Positions 18,352-27,667 are shown, counted from the stretch's first letter. The stretch: 64,000 bases of DNA from Roseateles sp. SL47 (GCF_026625885.1 NZ_CP113068.1:186001-250000), one strand, 5' to 3'. Program-made: numbers and translations. The notes: generated from the sequence alone by a model not told the origin.

Positions 18352-19896
18352 ATGTCGTTTCTGTCCCGCCTGCGGATCGGGCAACGCCTGACGCTGAGCT
18401 ATACCCTGCTCATTCTGTTGCTGATCGTGATTGGTGCCTACGGCGCCCACAACTCCAGCCGCCTGTCCCACGATCTGGACCAGACCGCCAACTCAAGCTT
18501 GGTGAACATCGCCGCAGCCAACGCGCTGGAAGGCAACGTGAATGTGATCGCCCGTGCGGCGCGCGACTTGCTGCTGCTGGACGAAGCCAGGCAGATCAAG
18601 AAGCAGAAGGCCGCCATCTCTGAGGCCTTGGCCGACAGCGAGAAGCAACTGGCCGACCTGGAAGGCAAGGTGGTCGACCCGAAGGACAAGGAACTGGTCA
18701 GCCGTGTGCATGACAACCAGGTCAAGTTCGCCGCCGCCGTATCGAAGTTCCTGAAGATCCAGCAGGACGGCAGCCCGGACGAAGCCCGCGAAAGCCTGAT
18801 CACCGACGTGCGTCCGGCGCAGCAGGCCTATCAGGAAAACATCAAGGGTCTGGTCGACCTGCAGTTCAGCAATGCCCGCTCGCTGGCCGAGTCCGGCGCC
18901 AAGCTGGCCAACCAGTCGATCCTGGTGACCGGTGCCCTGGTGGTGGTGGCCGTGCTGATCGGTGGTGTCGGCGGTCTGACGATTGCCCGCTCCATCGTCG
19001 TGCCGGCCCGCAAGGCCAAGGATGCCGCGCAGGCCATCAGCTCCGGCGACCTGTCGCAGAACATCGAGGTGCAAGGCACCGACGAACTGGCTCAGATGCT
19101 GCACGCCATGCGTGACATGCAGCAGGCGCTGTCCGGCGTGGTGGCCAGTGTGAGCGCGGCCGCGACTGAAGTGGCCCACAACTCCAACGAGATCGCCGGC
19201 AACAACGTCGATCTGTCGGACCGTACCGCCCGCTCCGCTGCCAGCCTGCAGAACACCGCCTCGTCGGTGGAGCAGATTGCCTCCAACCTGAACGGCGCCA
19301 GCGAGCTGACCCGCAAGGCGTCCACCATCGCCTCCAAGGCCCGCCAGTCCGCATCGGCCGGTGGCAATGTGGTGAGCCAGGTGGTGTCGACGATGGAAGA
19401 GATCAGCGCCAGCTCGCGCAAGATCGGCGACATCATCGGCGTGATCGATGGCATCGCCTTCCAGACCAACATCCTGGCCCTGAATGCCGCTGTGGAAGCC
19501 GCACGTGCCGGTGAGCACGGCAAGGGCTTTGCCGTGGTGGCGTCCGAAGTGCGTGCACTGGCTTCCCGCAGTGCCCAGGCCGCCAAGGAAATCAAGGTGC
19601 TGATCCAGGAATCGTCCGTCAAGGTCGAGAACGGCACGGCCCTGGTGAACAACGCCGGCGCCACCATCCGCTCGGTGGTGGACGAAGTGAACAACATGGG
19701 TCAGTTGATCGAGGAAATCTCGCACTCGGCCCAGGAACAGGCCGCCGGTGTGGGCGTGGTGAACAACGCCATGAACGAACTGGACCGCACCACGCAGCAG
19801 AACACAACGCTGGTGGAGGCCCTGTCCCGCTCGACCGACTCGCTGCGTGACAGCTCGACCCGCCTGGTGAATGCGGTCGGCTTCTTCCGGGCCTGA
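18352..19896 (+). CDS. Methyl-accepting chemotaxis protein
   Basis: This 514-residue chemoreceptor has transmembrane helix 1 at about 12-32, a periplasmic four-helix-bundle sensor (33-188), helix 2 at about 190-211, HAMP at about 212-264, and the signalling coiled coil with the tip [20 protein letters not shown] that docks CheA and CheW. The C-terminus ends VGFFRA without an NWETF-type tether for CheR/CheB, so it would rely on other receptors for efficient adaptation. The start is the ATG at 18352 behind GAGGGAATCA. The ligand is unknown. Confidence 0.95.
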   Translation: MSFLSRLRIGQRLTLSYTLLILLLIVIGAYGAHNSSRLSHDLDQTANSSLVNIAAANALEGNVNVIARAARDLLLLDEARQIKKQKAAISEALADSEKQLADLEGKVVDPKDKELVSRVHDNQVKFAAAVSKFLKIQQDGSPDEARESLITDVRPAQQAYQENIKGLVDLQFSNARSLAESGAKLANQSILVTGALVVVAVLIGGVGGLTIARSIVVPARKAKDAAQAISSGDLSQNIEVQGTDELAQMLHAMRDMQQALSGVVASVSAAATEVAHNSNEIAGNNVDLSDRTARSAASLQNTASSVEQIASNLNGASELTRKASTIASKARQSASAGGNVVSQVVSTMEEISASSRKIGDIIGVIDGIAFQTNILALNAAVEAARAGEHGKGFAVVASEVRALASRSAQAAKEIKVLIQESSVKVENGTALVNNAGATIRSVVDEVNNMGQLIEEISHSAQEQAAGVGVVNNAMNELDRTTQQNTTLVEALSRSTDSLRDSSTRLVNAVGFFRA

Positions 19897-19981
19897 TCGG
19901 ACGGGAGCAGCCCCACAACCATCCAGAACATCCGACACATCCTTCGGATCGACCAAGCTCCAAGACGTACGAGGTCCCCTG

Positions 19982-20323
19982 ATGAGCAATTCCCTGACCC
20001 CCAAGTCCCTGTCCCGCAGTTTGCTGGGCCTGGCTGCCGCCCTGCTGCTGGCCGCTGGCGCCCACGCCACACCCAAGATCATCAAGAAGGTGCCGCCGGA
20101 GTTCCCGGCTGAAGCGGCCCGTCAGTCGATCAGCTCCGGTTCTGTGCGCGCCAAGATGAACATCGATCCGGACGGCAAGGTGTCTGGCGTGGAAATCCTG
20201 GAAGCCGAACCGCGCAAGGTGTTCGACAAGGCCGTGACCCGCGCCCTGATGGACTGGCGCTTCGAGCCCAGCGGCGAAAAGCAGACCCACGAAGTGAAGC
20301 TGGTCTTCAAGAACGAAGACTGA
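19982..20323 (+). CDS. Small secreted TonB C-terminal-domain protein
   Basis: This 113-residue protein has a signal peptide (LLGLAAALLLAAGAHA, ending about residue 29) and then a bare TonB C-terminal domain: PPEFPAEAARQSISSGSVRAKM, VDPDG-type turn and WRFEPSGE. There is no N-terminal transmembrane SHLS-type anchor and no Pro-rich spacer, so it cannot work as an ordinary energy transducer by itself. It starts 85 bases after the chemoreceptor and may be cotranscribed with it. Its role is unknown; a periplasmic binding or adaptor role is a guess. Confidence 0.8.
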   Translation: MSNSLTPKSLSRSLLGLAAALLLAAGAHATPKIIKKVPPEFPAEAARQSISSGSVRAKMNIDPDGKVSGVEILEAEPRKVFDKAVTRALMDWRFEPSGEKQTHEVKLVFKNED

Positions 20324-20413
20324 GGTCGGAGCGGCCCGCATCGGTCAGATGCCGCAGCGCTTTGCGAACGGTGTGCCGGGCGGGACCATGCCGTGGTCTA
20401 CACTCGGCACGTC

Positions 20414-20944
20414 ATGCGCTCGCTGCCCGCCCTCACCTCGCGCCGGCTCTCATGGAGCCGCTGGCTGGTGCTCGCCCTGATGGGCTTGTGCCTGCCGCTG
20501 CAGGGCGTGCTGGCGGTGACGATGCAGATGAGCATGGCCGCCGAGACGGCGGGTCTGCGGGCCCCGACGGCCGCAGTGGCCGGGCTGCACGCCCACCCCT
20601 CTCCGCTCCCTCACACCTCTCACCCCCCTCACCCCGATCGTCATCCGGGCGCTCACAGTGGTCACGCCGCACACGGCGGTCACGCTGCTGACGCGACTGA
20701 CCCCGATCAGGCCGTTCAGGCCTTTCACACCGCTCACGCCAGCCACGCCTGCGGCGACCCCAGCGCCCAGCACCACGGCTGCAGCTTCTGCGCCCAATGC
20801 TGCATCGGCGTGGCCCTGCTCGCGACGCCATTCACAGTCGCCGCCACACTGCCGGCGGGCACACCGCCCACCACCGCCCTGGCGGCCCTGCTGGAGCGCC
20901 AGCCGCAGACGCCGGACCGGCCGCCCAAACACCTCCTCGCCTGA
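20414..20944 (+). CDS. His/Cys-rich protein at the head of a copper operon
   Basis: This protein has about 176 residues. A hydrophobic segment (WLVLALMGLCLPLQGVLAV) forms a signal or anchor. The middle (about 65-113) places His at every third position for long stretches, coded by 9-bp tandem units. Near the end comes a Cys cluster CGDPSAQHHGCSFCAQCCIG followed by a second hydrophobic stretch. Family unknown; layout resembles DUF2946/CopL-like small proteins found beside copper genes. Metal binding is inferred from residues and neighbours (TolC-like lipoprotein, multicopper oxidase, CusF). The ATG at 20414 is chosen; a GTG lies seven codons earlier. Confidence 0.7.
   Translation: MRSLPALTSRRLSWSRWLVLALMGLCLPLQGVLAVTMQMSMAAETAGLRAPTAAVAGLHAHPSPLPHTSHPPHPDRHPGAHSGHAAHGGHAADATDPDQAVQAFHTAHASHACGDPSAQHHGCSFCAQCCIGVALLATPFTVAATLPAGTPPTTALAALLERQPQTPDRPPKHLLA
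20600..20755 (+). repeat. 9-bp tandem tract inside the His-rich gene
   Basis: About fifteen degenerate nonamers such as CCTCACACC, CACGCCGCA and CACGCCAGC run in frame. Because the unit is three codons long, the CAC at the start of many units produces His at every third residue. This is the same kind of tract found elsewhere in spacers of the window, here as coding sequence. Confidence 0.7.
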
Positions 20945-21025
20945 GCACGGAAGCGCTACGCCCAGGTCGGGTCGTGGTCGCTTTGGTCGCACGCCCAACG
21001 GCGTGCCTTTGCCGACGAGGACGTC

Positions 21026-22474
21026 ATGTCTGTTCCCCATTCCCTGCCCCCTGTGTTGAAGGGGGTGTACACCCTGGCGGCAATCTCCGCCCTGGTGGGC
21101 TGCACCAGTCTGCAGCCGGACCAGGCCGTTGCGCCGGTCCAGGCGCTGAGCCAACAGCAGTGGCAGGCCGACCTGCCCTGGCAACGCACCCCACAGGCCC
21201 GCGATGCCGCCGCGCAGCGGACCCAGGCGCTGCTGGCGCAGCCGGTTGATGCCCAGGCCGCCGTGCAACTCGCGCTGCTGAACCATCGTGGCCTGCAGGC
21301 AACGCTTTACGGCCTCGGCATGGCCGACGCTGACCGGGTCCAGACCCTGCTGTGGCCCAACCCCGCGCTGAGCGTGGGTCGTCTGGTGCGCGGTGAAGAA
21401 ACCGAAATCGAGCGCGGGCTCTCGATCAATCTGGCCGCCTTGCTGGGCCGGGGGGCGCGTCAGGCCGCCGCAGCCCAGGTGCTGGAGCGACAGCAACTGG
21501 AGGCTGCCCAGCAGTTGCTGGGAGTGGCCGGCCAGGCCCGCCGCAGCTGGATCCAGGCGGTGGCCTCGCAGGCGCAATTGCGTCATGCCCAGACCGTGCT
21601 GGACTCGGCCGAAGCAGGCGCGGAATTGGCCTTGCGCATGCAGCGCGCCGGCAACATCAGCGCCCTGCGGCTGGCCCGCGAGCAGGCGGTGCAAGCCGAC
21701 ACCCGGCTGTGGGTGGACCAGATGCGGCTGCAGGCGGATCGCGACCGCGTCGCCCTGCTGCGCGCCCTTGGCCTGGACCTCGCCAGCGGCCCCGCGCTGC
21801 GCCTGCCAGACCAGCTCCCGGCACTGCCCGAGCAACGCCGCAGCACACCCGTCGTGGCGCAGCAGGCGCTCGACCAGCGGCTGGACATCCAGGCCGCCAC
21901 TCGCCAGACCCGGCAGTTGGCCGCCCAGCTCGGGCTGACCCGGCAGACCCGGCTGGTGAACGTGCTGCAGCTGGGTTATGAGAACAATCGCAGCAACACC
22001 GAGCCCCCCCAGCACGGCCCGAGCCTGAGCCTGGAACTGCCCCTGTTCGATTGGGGCCAGGCCCGCAGCGAACGGGCTCGCCAGTCCTATGAACAATCGC
22101 TGGAGCACACCGCTCAGGTGGCCCTGGAGGCTCAAGCCGAAGTGCAGGACGCGCAACTGCGGGCCGATCAAGCCTGGCGCACCGCCCGCCGCTACCACGA
22201 CGAAGTGCTGCCCCTGGCCCGCCAGATCTCCGACGAAACCCTGCTTCGCTACAACGGCATGCTGATCGGTGTGAACGACCTGTTGGCCGATGCACGGGAG
22301 CAGGCGCGGCTGATGGCTGCAAACCTGGCTGCGGAGCGCGACTACTGGCTGGCCGAAGCCGACCTGTCGCAGGCGCTGCTCAGCCCCTTGGAGGCCGGCG
22401 GCGCAGGTCGCATGCCGGCCGGCCCTGACAGCCCCGCCGTCGCAACGCCTCGCAGCAGCGCTGCTGCGCATTGA
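21026..22474 (+). CDS. TolC-family outer-membrane lipoprotein
   Basis: This 482-residue protein has a lipoprotein signal with lipobox ALVGC (Cys26) and two OEP repeats of long helices (about 75-250 and 275-445), the fold of TolC-type exit ducts. The heptad-like Gln/Ala-rich helices (RQAAAAQVLERQQLEAAQQ) are typical. It follows the His-rich gene by 81 bases and precedes a copper oxidase and a CusF-like gene, so it most likely serves copper or other metal efflux. No RND pump or membrane-fusion gene is adjacent. Confidence 0.88.
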   Translation: MSVPHSLPPVLKGVYTLAAISALVGCTSLQPDQAVAPVQALSQQQWQADLPWQRTPQARDAAAQRTQALLAQPVDAQAAVQLALLNHRGLQATLYGLGMADADRVQTLLWPNPALSVGRLVRGEETEIERGLSINLAALLGRGARQAAAAQVLERQQLEAAQQLLGVAGQARRSWIQAVASQAQLRHAQTVLDSAEAGAELALRMQRAGNISALRLAREQAVQADTRLWVDQMRLQADRDRVALLRALGLDLASGPALRLPDQLPALPEQRRSTPVVAQQALDQRLDIQAATRQTRQLAAQLGLTRQTRLVNVLQLGYENNRSNTEPPQHGPSLSLELPLFDWGQARSERARQSYEQSLEHTAQVALEAQAEVQDAQLRADQAWRTARRYHDEVLPLARQISDETLLRYNGMLIGVNDLLADAREQARLMAANLAAERDYWLAEADLSQALLSPLEAGGAGRMPAGPDSPAVATPRSSAAAH

Positions 22475-22557
22475 CCTCACACCCTGCATCACCACCTGCA
22501 TCACACCGGTGAAGGCCAGTGCCCATGCGCCTGGCGCCTCCGCCGCAAGGACCCCTC

Positions 22558-23967
22558 ATGATTTCAAGACGACATCTCTTCGCCGGCATGGCCGCCGTCA
22601 GTGCCTCCGGCGTGGCGCGGGCGGCGCTCGCAGCCCTGCCGGAGCCGGTCATCCGCACCACCGCCGACACGGCAGCGCCCCTGCTCCCGCCTGACGGACG
22701 CCCCTACCAGCCGGTGGTCACCCTCAACGGCTGGACCCTGCCCTGGCGCATGCGCAACGGCATCAAGGAGTTCCATCTGGTGGCCGAGCCGGTCGAGCGC
22801 GAGATCGCGCCCGACTGCACGGCCCGGCTGTGGGGCTACAACGGCCAGTCACCAGGCCCCACCATCGAGGTGGTGGAAGGGGACCGGGTGCGCATCTACG
22901 TCACCAACCGGCTGCCCGAGCACACCAGCGTGCACTGGCATGGTCAGCGGCTGCCCAACGGCATGGACGGTGTCTCCGGCCTCACCCAGCCGGCCATCAA
23001 ACCCGGCGAGACCTTTGTGTATGAGTTCGAGGCGCGCCGCCCCGGCACCTTCATGTATCACCCGCATGCCGATGAAATGACCCAGATGGCCATGGGCATG
23101 ATGGGCCTGTGGATCACACATCCGAAGGGACGGCACCCCCACATCGCCAAGGTGGACCGCGACTTCTGTTTCCTGCTGGCCAGCTACGACATCGACCCGG
23201 GCAGCTACACGCCCCGGATCATGACCATGACCGATTTCAACCTGTGGACCTGGAACAGCCGTGCCTTTCCCGGCATCGATCCGCTGCCGGTGCGCCAGGG
23301 GGACCGGGTACGCATCCGGGTGGGCAATCTCACCATGACCAACCATCCCATCCATGTGCATGGGCATGAGTTCCAGGTCACGGGCACCGATGGCGGGCCG
23401 GTGCCGCCTTCGGCGCGCTGGCCGGAGGTGACCACCGATGTGGCCGTGGGCCAGATGCGGCAGATCGAGTTCGTGGCGGATGAGCCCGGCGACTGGGCCA
23501 TTCACTGCCACAAGAGCCACCACACGATGAATGCAATGGGCCACAACGTCGACACGCTGATCGGTGTGGACCACCGCGGCCTGGCCAGCCGCATCAACCG
23601 CATCATTCCGGACTACATGACCATGGGTGACCGCGGCATGGCCGACATGGGCGCGATGTCCATGCCGCTGCCGGAGAACACCGCACCGATGATGACCGGT
23701 GCCGGGCCGTACGGGTCGTTGGAGATGGGCGGCATGTTCAGCGTGCTGAAGGTGCGCGCAGACCAGAAGCCCGGCAACTACAGCGACCCAGGCTGGTACC
23801 GCCCACCGTCGGGCACCGTGGCCCAGCGCGTAGCCGCTGCAGAAGCACCGCCGCCCCCCACTGCACCGCAGCCATCGGGGACCACGGCTCCCGCCACACC
23901 ACAACCGGCCTCCGCACCGCCGTTGCAGGTTCGCAAGCCTGGGGCGCACGAAGGTCATCAGCATTGA
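22558..23967 (+). CDS. Tat-exported multicopper oxidase (CopA/CueO class)
   Basis: This 469-residue periplasmic enzyme probably oxidises Cu(I) to the less toxic Cu(II). A Tat signal SRRHLFAG opens the protein. All four copper motifs are present: HWHG (126-129), HPH (168-170), HPIHVHGHEF (263-272) and HCHKSHH (316-322), supplying type 1 Cys317 and the trinuclear histidines. Met-rich patches occur at 173-183 and near 345-385 (MADMGAMSM), as in copper oxidases. The C-terminus is Pro/Ala-rich, ending HEGHQH. The ATG at 22558 behind AAGGACCCCTC is preferred over one 39 bases earlier. Confidence 0.92.
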   Translation: MISRRHLFAGMAAVSASGVARAALAALPEPVIRTTADTAAPLLPPDGRPYQPVVTLNGWTLPWRMRNGIKEFHLVAEPVEREIAPDCTARLWGYNGQSPGPTIEVVEGDRVRIYVTNRLPEHTSVHWHGQRLPNGMDGVSGLTQPAIKPGETFVYEFEARRPGTFMYHPHADEMTQMAMGMMGLWITHPKGRHPHIAKVDRDFCFLLASYDIDPGSYTPRIMTMTDFNLWTWNSRAFPGIDPLPVRQGDRVRIRVGNLTMTNHPIHVHGHEFQVTGTDGGPVPPSARWPEVTTDVAVGQMRQIEFVADEPGDWAIHCHKSHHTMNAMGHNVDTLIGVDHRGLASRINRIIPDYMTMGDRGMADMGAMSMPLPENTAPMMTGAGPYGSLEMGGMFSVLKVRADQKPGNYSDPGWYRPPSGTVAQRVAAAEAPPPPTAPQPSGTTAPATPQPASAPPLQVRKPGAHEGHQH

Positions 23968-24035
23968 TGGGGGGCATCGAGCGCCACCATGAATTGCAGC
24001 GTCTCGAACCGCCTGGCCAGGAACATCGCCCCACT

Positions 24036-24215
24036 GATCCACCCGATAGACCCGATCGATCCGATCAATCCGATCGACCCCATAGACCCGATAGACCCGA
24101 TAGTCCCGATCCCCTCGATCCGCCCCATTCGCCACATTCAGCCCATTCAGCCCATTCAGCCGATTCACCGAACTCACCGAATTCAGCGAATTCCACCCGT
24201 TCACCCGACCCACTC
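24036..24215. repeat. 9-bp tandem tract before the CusF-like gene
   Basis: Two families abut. About 24036-24120 has units like GATCGACCC and ATAGACCCG; about 24125-24215 has units like ATTCAGCCC and AATTCAGCG. Translated through, the first reads Pro-Ile-Asp repeats, but the good ribosome site and signal peptide lie after the tract, so it is taken as spacer. Confidence 0.85.
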
Positions 24216-24228
24216 AGCAAGGACATTC

Positions 24229-24726
24229 ATGACCTCGACCTCCAACTCCTCTCATCAACGCCCGATCGCAGCGGCCCTGCTGACGCTGGCCGCCGCTCTC
24301 GCCGGCATGGCCTCTGCATCCCCTGCCATGGCGCAGAGCCGCGCCGCCCCGGCGGCGGACAGCGCCGCCATGCCCCCTGCCACCGCTCCGGCCCAGACCT
24401 GGGTGGCCGGTGAAGTGCGCCGCGTGGATATCGCGCTGAACCGCCTGACCGTGCGCCATGCCGACATCCCTTACCTCGACATGGGGGCCATGACCATGGT
24501 GTTCCGCCTGCAACCGGGTGCGCTGAGCGCGGATCAGGTCAAGGCCCTCAAAGCGGGTGACCGGATCGAATTCCAGGCCGAGGCTCCGCTCGGGCAGCTC
24601 ACCATCACCGCGCTGCGTCGGGTGACGGGCAAGGCGGCGGGCGGGTCGGCATCGGCGGCCTCGTCTTCGACAGCTGCACCGACCACAGCGGCGTCAGCGC
24701 CCGCCTCCGAGCACCATCACCATTGA
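24229..24726 (+). CDS. CusF-like periplasmic copper-binding protein
   Basis: This 165-residue protein has a signal peptide (about 1-35, ending SPAMA), a CusF-type small barrel (about 55-125) and a low-complexity tail ending in four His. The metal site reads HADIPYLDMGAMTM: His77, Met88 and Met90 match the CusF ligands, but the stacking Trp of E. coli CusF is replaced by Met85. CusF passes Cu(I) or Ag(I) to a CusCBA pump. The start ATG at 24229 has AAGGA upstream and follows a nonamer tract; a longer open frame through the tract is unlikely. Confidence 0.88.
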   Translation: MTSTSNSSHQRPIAAALLTLAAALAGMASASPAMAQSRAAPAADSAAMPPATAPAQTWVAGEVRRVDIALNRLTVRHADIPYLDMGAMTMVFRLQPGALSADQVKALKAGDRIEFQAEAPLGQLTITALRRVTGKAAGGSASAASSSTAAPTTAASAPASEHHHH

Positions 24727-24765
24727 TCCTGGCCGGGCGATGCCGCGATCGCGGACAATCGCCCC

Positions 24766-25911
24766 ATGGCTATCCAATGGTTTCCCGGGCACATGCACAA
24801 GACCCGGGGCGCAATCCGTGAGCGCATGAAAAGCGGGATCGACGTGGTGGTGGAACTGCTGGACGCGCGTGTGCCCGCCAGCAGCGCCAATCCCCTGCTG
24901 GCGCAGCTCACCGCCGGCCGTGCCGCACTGAAGCTGCTCAACAAGCAGGACCTGGCAGACCCCGCCCGCACCGACGCCTGGCTGGCGCACTACCGTGCCC
25001 AGCCGGACACGCGCGCCATCGGCATCCACCAGGGCATGCCCGGCCTGGCCAAGGCGCTGGCGCAGGAATGCCGGGCGGCGGCGCCCAACCGGGGCGGCCT
25101 GAACAAGCCGCTGCGGGTGCTGGTGTGCGGCATTCCCAACGTGGGCAAGTCCACGCTGATCAACACGCTGGTGGGCAAGCGCATGGCCAAGACCGGGGAT
25201 GAGCCCGGCATCACCAAAACCGAACAGAAGATCGTGCTGGACAAGGACGTTTATCTGTTCGACACCCCCGGCATGCTCTGGCCGAAGATCGAGATTCCGC
25301 AGGCCGGCATCAACCTGGCCGCCAGCGGCGCCATCGGACGCAACGCGTTCGAAGAGGAGGTGGTGGCCCTGGACCTGCTGGCCTATCTGCGGCGCCACTA
25401 TCCGCAGTCCCTTCAGGCGCGTTATCAGGTCACGGTGCGGGAGGAACTGAGCGAAACCGAACTGCTGGAGGCCATCGGCAAGCGCCGAGGGGCGGTACTC
25501 GGGGGCGGCCGCATCAACATGCAAAAGGCCGCCGAGGTGCTGCTGTACGACCTGCGCCAAGGCCAGTTGGGCCGCATCACGCTGGAGACGCCGGACGAAT
25601 ACGCGGCCTGGGTCGCACAGGCCGACGCCGAACACGAAGCCCGACGGCTGGAGAAGGAAGCGCAGAAAGCGCTGGCCCAGCGTGGCACGCGGGATGCGGA
25701 ACGGCAGCGGCTGGCGATGGAGGCAAGCGAGGCGGAGGCGGATGAGCTTGACGGCGATGGCGATGGCGACGTGGACGTGGACGCGGCCGAGGACGAGCAC
25801 GAAATCGACAACGTTGCAGACGATGCCGCCCACGAGGAGGGGGACGCCAACAGCGGCCGCCATTCACCGTCCGACGATGTCACCCTTCCGGGGTCCCGGC
25901 GCCCCCGCTGA
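24766..25911 (+). CDS. Ribosome biogenesis GTPase YlqF/RbgA family
   Basis: This 381-residue protein is a circularly permuted GTPase with motif order G4 NKQD (59-62), G1 GIPNVGKST (122-130), then G3 DTPG (166-169). The N-terminal PGHM element of the family (IQWFPGHMHK) is intact. RbgA acts in late large-subunit assembly. Residues about 325-381 form an unusual acidic tail (DGDGDGDVDVD and following), coded by GATGGC/GACGTG hexamer-like repeats and absent from standard family members. Confidence 0.92.
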   Translation: MAIQWFPGHMHKTRGAIRERMKSGIDVVVELLDARVPASSANPLLAQLTAGRAALKLLNKQDLADPARTDAWLAHYRAQPDTRAIGIHQGMPGLAKALAQECRAAAPNRGGLNKPLRVLVCGIPNVGKSTLINTLVGKRMAKTGDEPGITKTEQKIVLDKDVYLFDTPGMLWPKIEIPQAGINLAASGAIGRNAFEEEVVALDLLAYLRRHYPQSLQARYQVTVREELSETELLEAIGKRRGAVLGGGRINMQKAAEVLLYDLRQGQLGRITLETPDEYAAWVAQADAEHEARRLEKEAQKALAQRGTRDAERQRLAMEASEAEADELDGDGDGDVDVDAAEDEHEIDNVADDAAHEEGDANSGRHSPSDDVTLPGSRRPR

Positions 25912-25954
25912 GCCCACCCAGGACCGCCAGGCGGTCCATGGGAGATGACCTGCG

Positions 25955-27667
25955 TCAGAGGTGGGTCCGTCCGATTTCCACCTGCGCCCGCTGCGCCCAG
26001 GCATCCTCGTCTGCGAGCGAGCGCGGGCCATTGCCAGTCGGGCGCTCCGCCTGAGATTCACCGGCCGCCGCATTGATGGGGTGCAACCACTGAATGCTGT
26101 CGGTCAACTCACTGGGAGCCAGTTCCGACCCTTCAATGGTGATGCTGCTGGCGGAGCTGTCCAAGGCATCGTCACGTTCCGCTGCGTTGCCCGCTCGGTT
26201 CAATGGGGCGCTGCGGATGAAATTCCAGACCTCGGTGTCCTCCTCACTCAAGGGGTAGAAGTCGTCGGAGTCGCTTTCGGCGTTCATTTGCCGGATCGCT
26301 TCCAGGGGAATCAGCGCGCTCCGCGTGTCTGGGGCTGTCTCAGGGCGGACATGGACCGCAGGCAGTGAATCCGCCCGCAGCGGCAGTGCCATCCCGGTGG
26401 GACGCTGCGAAGAGAAGGTCCGGTCGATCAGGTCCATCAAGGCTTTGGGATTGGTCTGCACCGCCTCCTGCTGGTCGATGAGCGCCGCACAGGCACGTCG
26501 CACATCGGCGTCCACAGCTGCTCGGGTCAACATGTTCAGCAGTTGCTGTCCCGCTCTCGACTCGATGCCCGCCTGACCCAGCGTCGTGGCAAAGCGCAAC
26601 AGGCGGGCGGACTCCGGTGTGCTCGCCGTGTGGCGAATGGCCATGCGGGTACCCAGGTAGTAGCCCTTCCATTGGCTGACCGCCTGGTCCAACAATGCGA
26701 GGCCATCGGGCCGGTCCTTGCGAGTGAATCGAAGACCGCCGGAACTCGGCGTGGTTTTCCAGTGCGCGCCCAGCGCCAGATCGGAGGTGGTGTCAGGCAG
26801 CAAGATCTGATGGAGATTGGGGAAGGTGTCGGCGGCGTGGCGGATGAGGGCCAGATCCTCTTCCGACAGAGGACTTCCCACTTCCGTCAGGTCCAGGGTT
26901 CGGAGATTGGCGCGTGCCGGATCGATCAGACTCTCCAGCGCAATGAGGTGGGTCAATCGCCATGTGCGCAGCGGCAGAGCGTTCAGCGAGTCTTCCAGAT
27001 GCATGAACTGGGCGGGTACTCCCTGCAAGGTCACATGGACCCGGGTACGCGCCGCCAGCAGCTGATGCAGCGTGTGTCCTGGTGGCAGTTGCGGAAGGCA
27101 CAGATCGCTGCCGATATGAAACTCGTGACGAAGGCCGGCGGACTGACTCAACAGCAGGCGACCGATCTCCGACCGTGAACCCAGGTCGGCTCTGGTGCCT
27201 AGGGTCATCCTCATCCAGTCGGCCAGTTCTCGCACGGGTCGAAGATCTTCTTCCGTTCGCGGGCCCCATTCATCCTGCTCCAGCTGCCCATAGGCCGACA
27301 TCACCACATCGAGCAGGGACGTGAGGAGGGACAGTTGCTCGGGCATCACGGTGGTGGCGCCGGTGGCAGGCTTTGCAAAGACCTCGACCTGTTGTTCAAG
27401 CAGGTGCTGTTGGTCCGGTGGCAGGATCTGAGGGTCCACCTCGGAGAGGACCGAGCCCAGCAGGGCTTGCTCACCGGCATTCAACACCACGAATTGTTGC
27501 CGGTTCTGATGCTCGTGAAGCCGCTGGGACAAGGCCGCAAGCGGCTGCCAGATGCCTTGGCTCGCCAGCGCCGAGGGCATGGAGCTGCGACCGCTGGGCG
27601 CTGTGGCCGCCGTGGCGTGGGCTGCGCAAGAGGCCTGCAAGGGAGAGGTGGAGAGGAGGGAATGCAT
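25955..27667 (-). CDS. Unrecognised leucine-rich protein, effector-like
   Basis: This 570-residue protein was not assigned to a family. The first 45 residues are Ser/Ala/Thr-rich without a classical signal peptide (MHSLLSTSPLQASCAAHATA...), as in many type III effectors. Residues about 200-300 have leucine-rich, repeat-like strands (RLTHLIALESLIDPARANLR, then TFPNLHQILLPD). The middle is helical, and the last 130 residues are acidic and disordered (ESDSDDFY). Base composition is visibly less G+C-rich than in neighbouring genes, suggesting transfer. A host-directed or interbacterial effector is a hypothesis; no secretion genes lie nearby. Confidence 0.6.
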   Translation of the reverse strand: MHSLLSTSPLQASCAAHATAATAPSGRSSMPSALASQGIWQPLAALSQRLHEHQNRQQFVVLNAGEQALLGSVLSEVDPQILPPDQQHLLEQQVEVFAKPATGATTVMPEQLSLLTSLLDVVMSAYGQLEQDEWGPRTEEDLRPVRELADWMRMTLGTRADLGSRSEIGRLLLSQSAGLRHEFHIGSDLCLPQLPPGHTLHQLLAARTRVHVTLQGVPAQFMHLEDSLNALPLRTWRLTHLIALESLIDPARANLRTLDLTEVGSPLSEEDLALIRHAADTFPNLHQILLPDTTSDLALGAHWKTTPSSGGLRFTRKDRPDGLALLDQAVSQWKGYYLGTRMAIRHTASTPESARLLRFATTLGQAGIESRAGQQLLNMLTRAAVDADVRRACAALIDQQEAVQTNPKALMDLIDRTFSSQRPTGMALPLRADSLPAVHVRPETAPDTRSALIPLEAIRQMNAESDSDDFYPLSEEDTEVWNFIRSAPLNRAGNAAERDDALDSSASSITIEGSELAPSELTDSIQWLHPINAAAGESQAERPTGNGPRSLADEDAWAQRAQVEIGRTHL

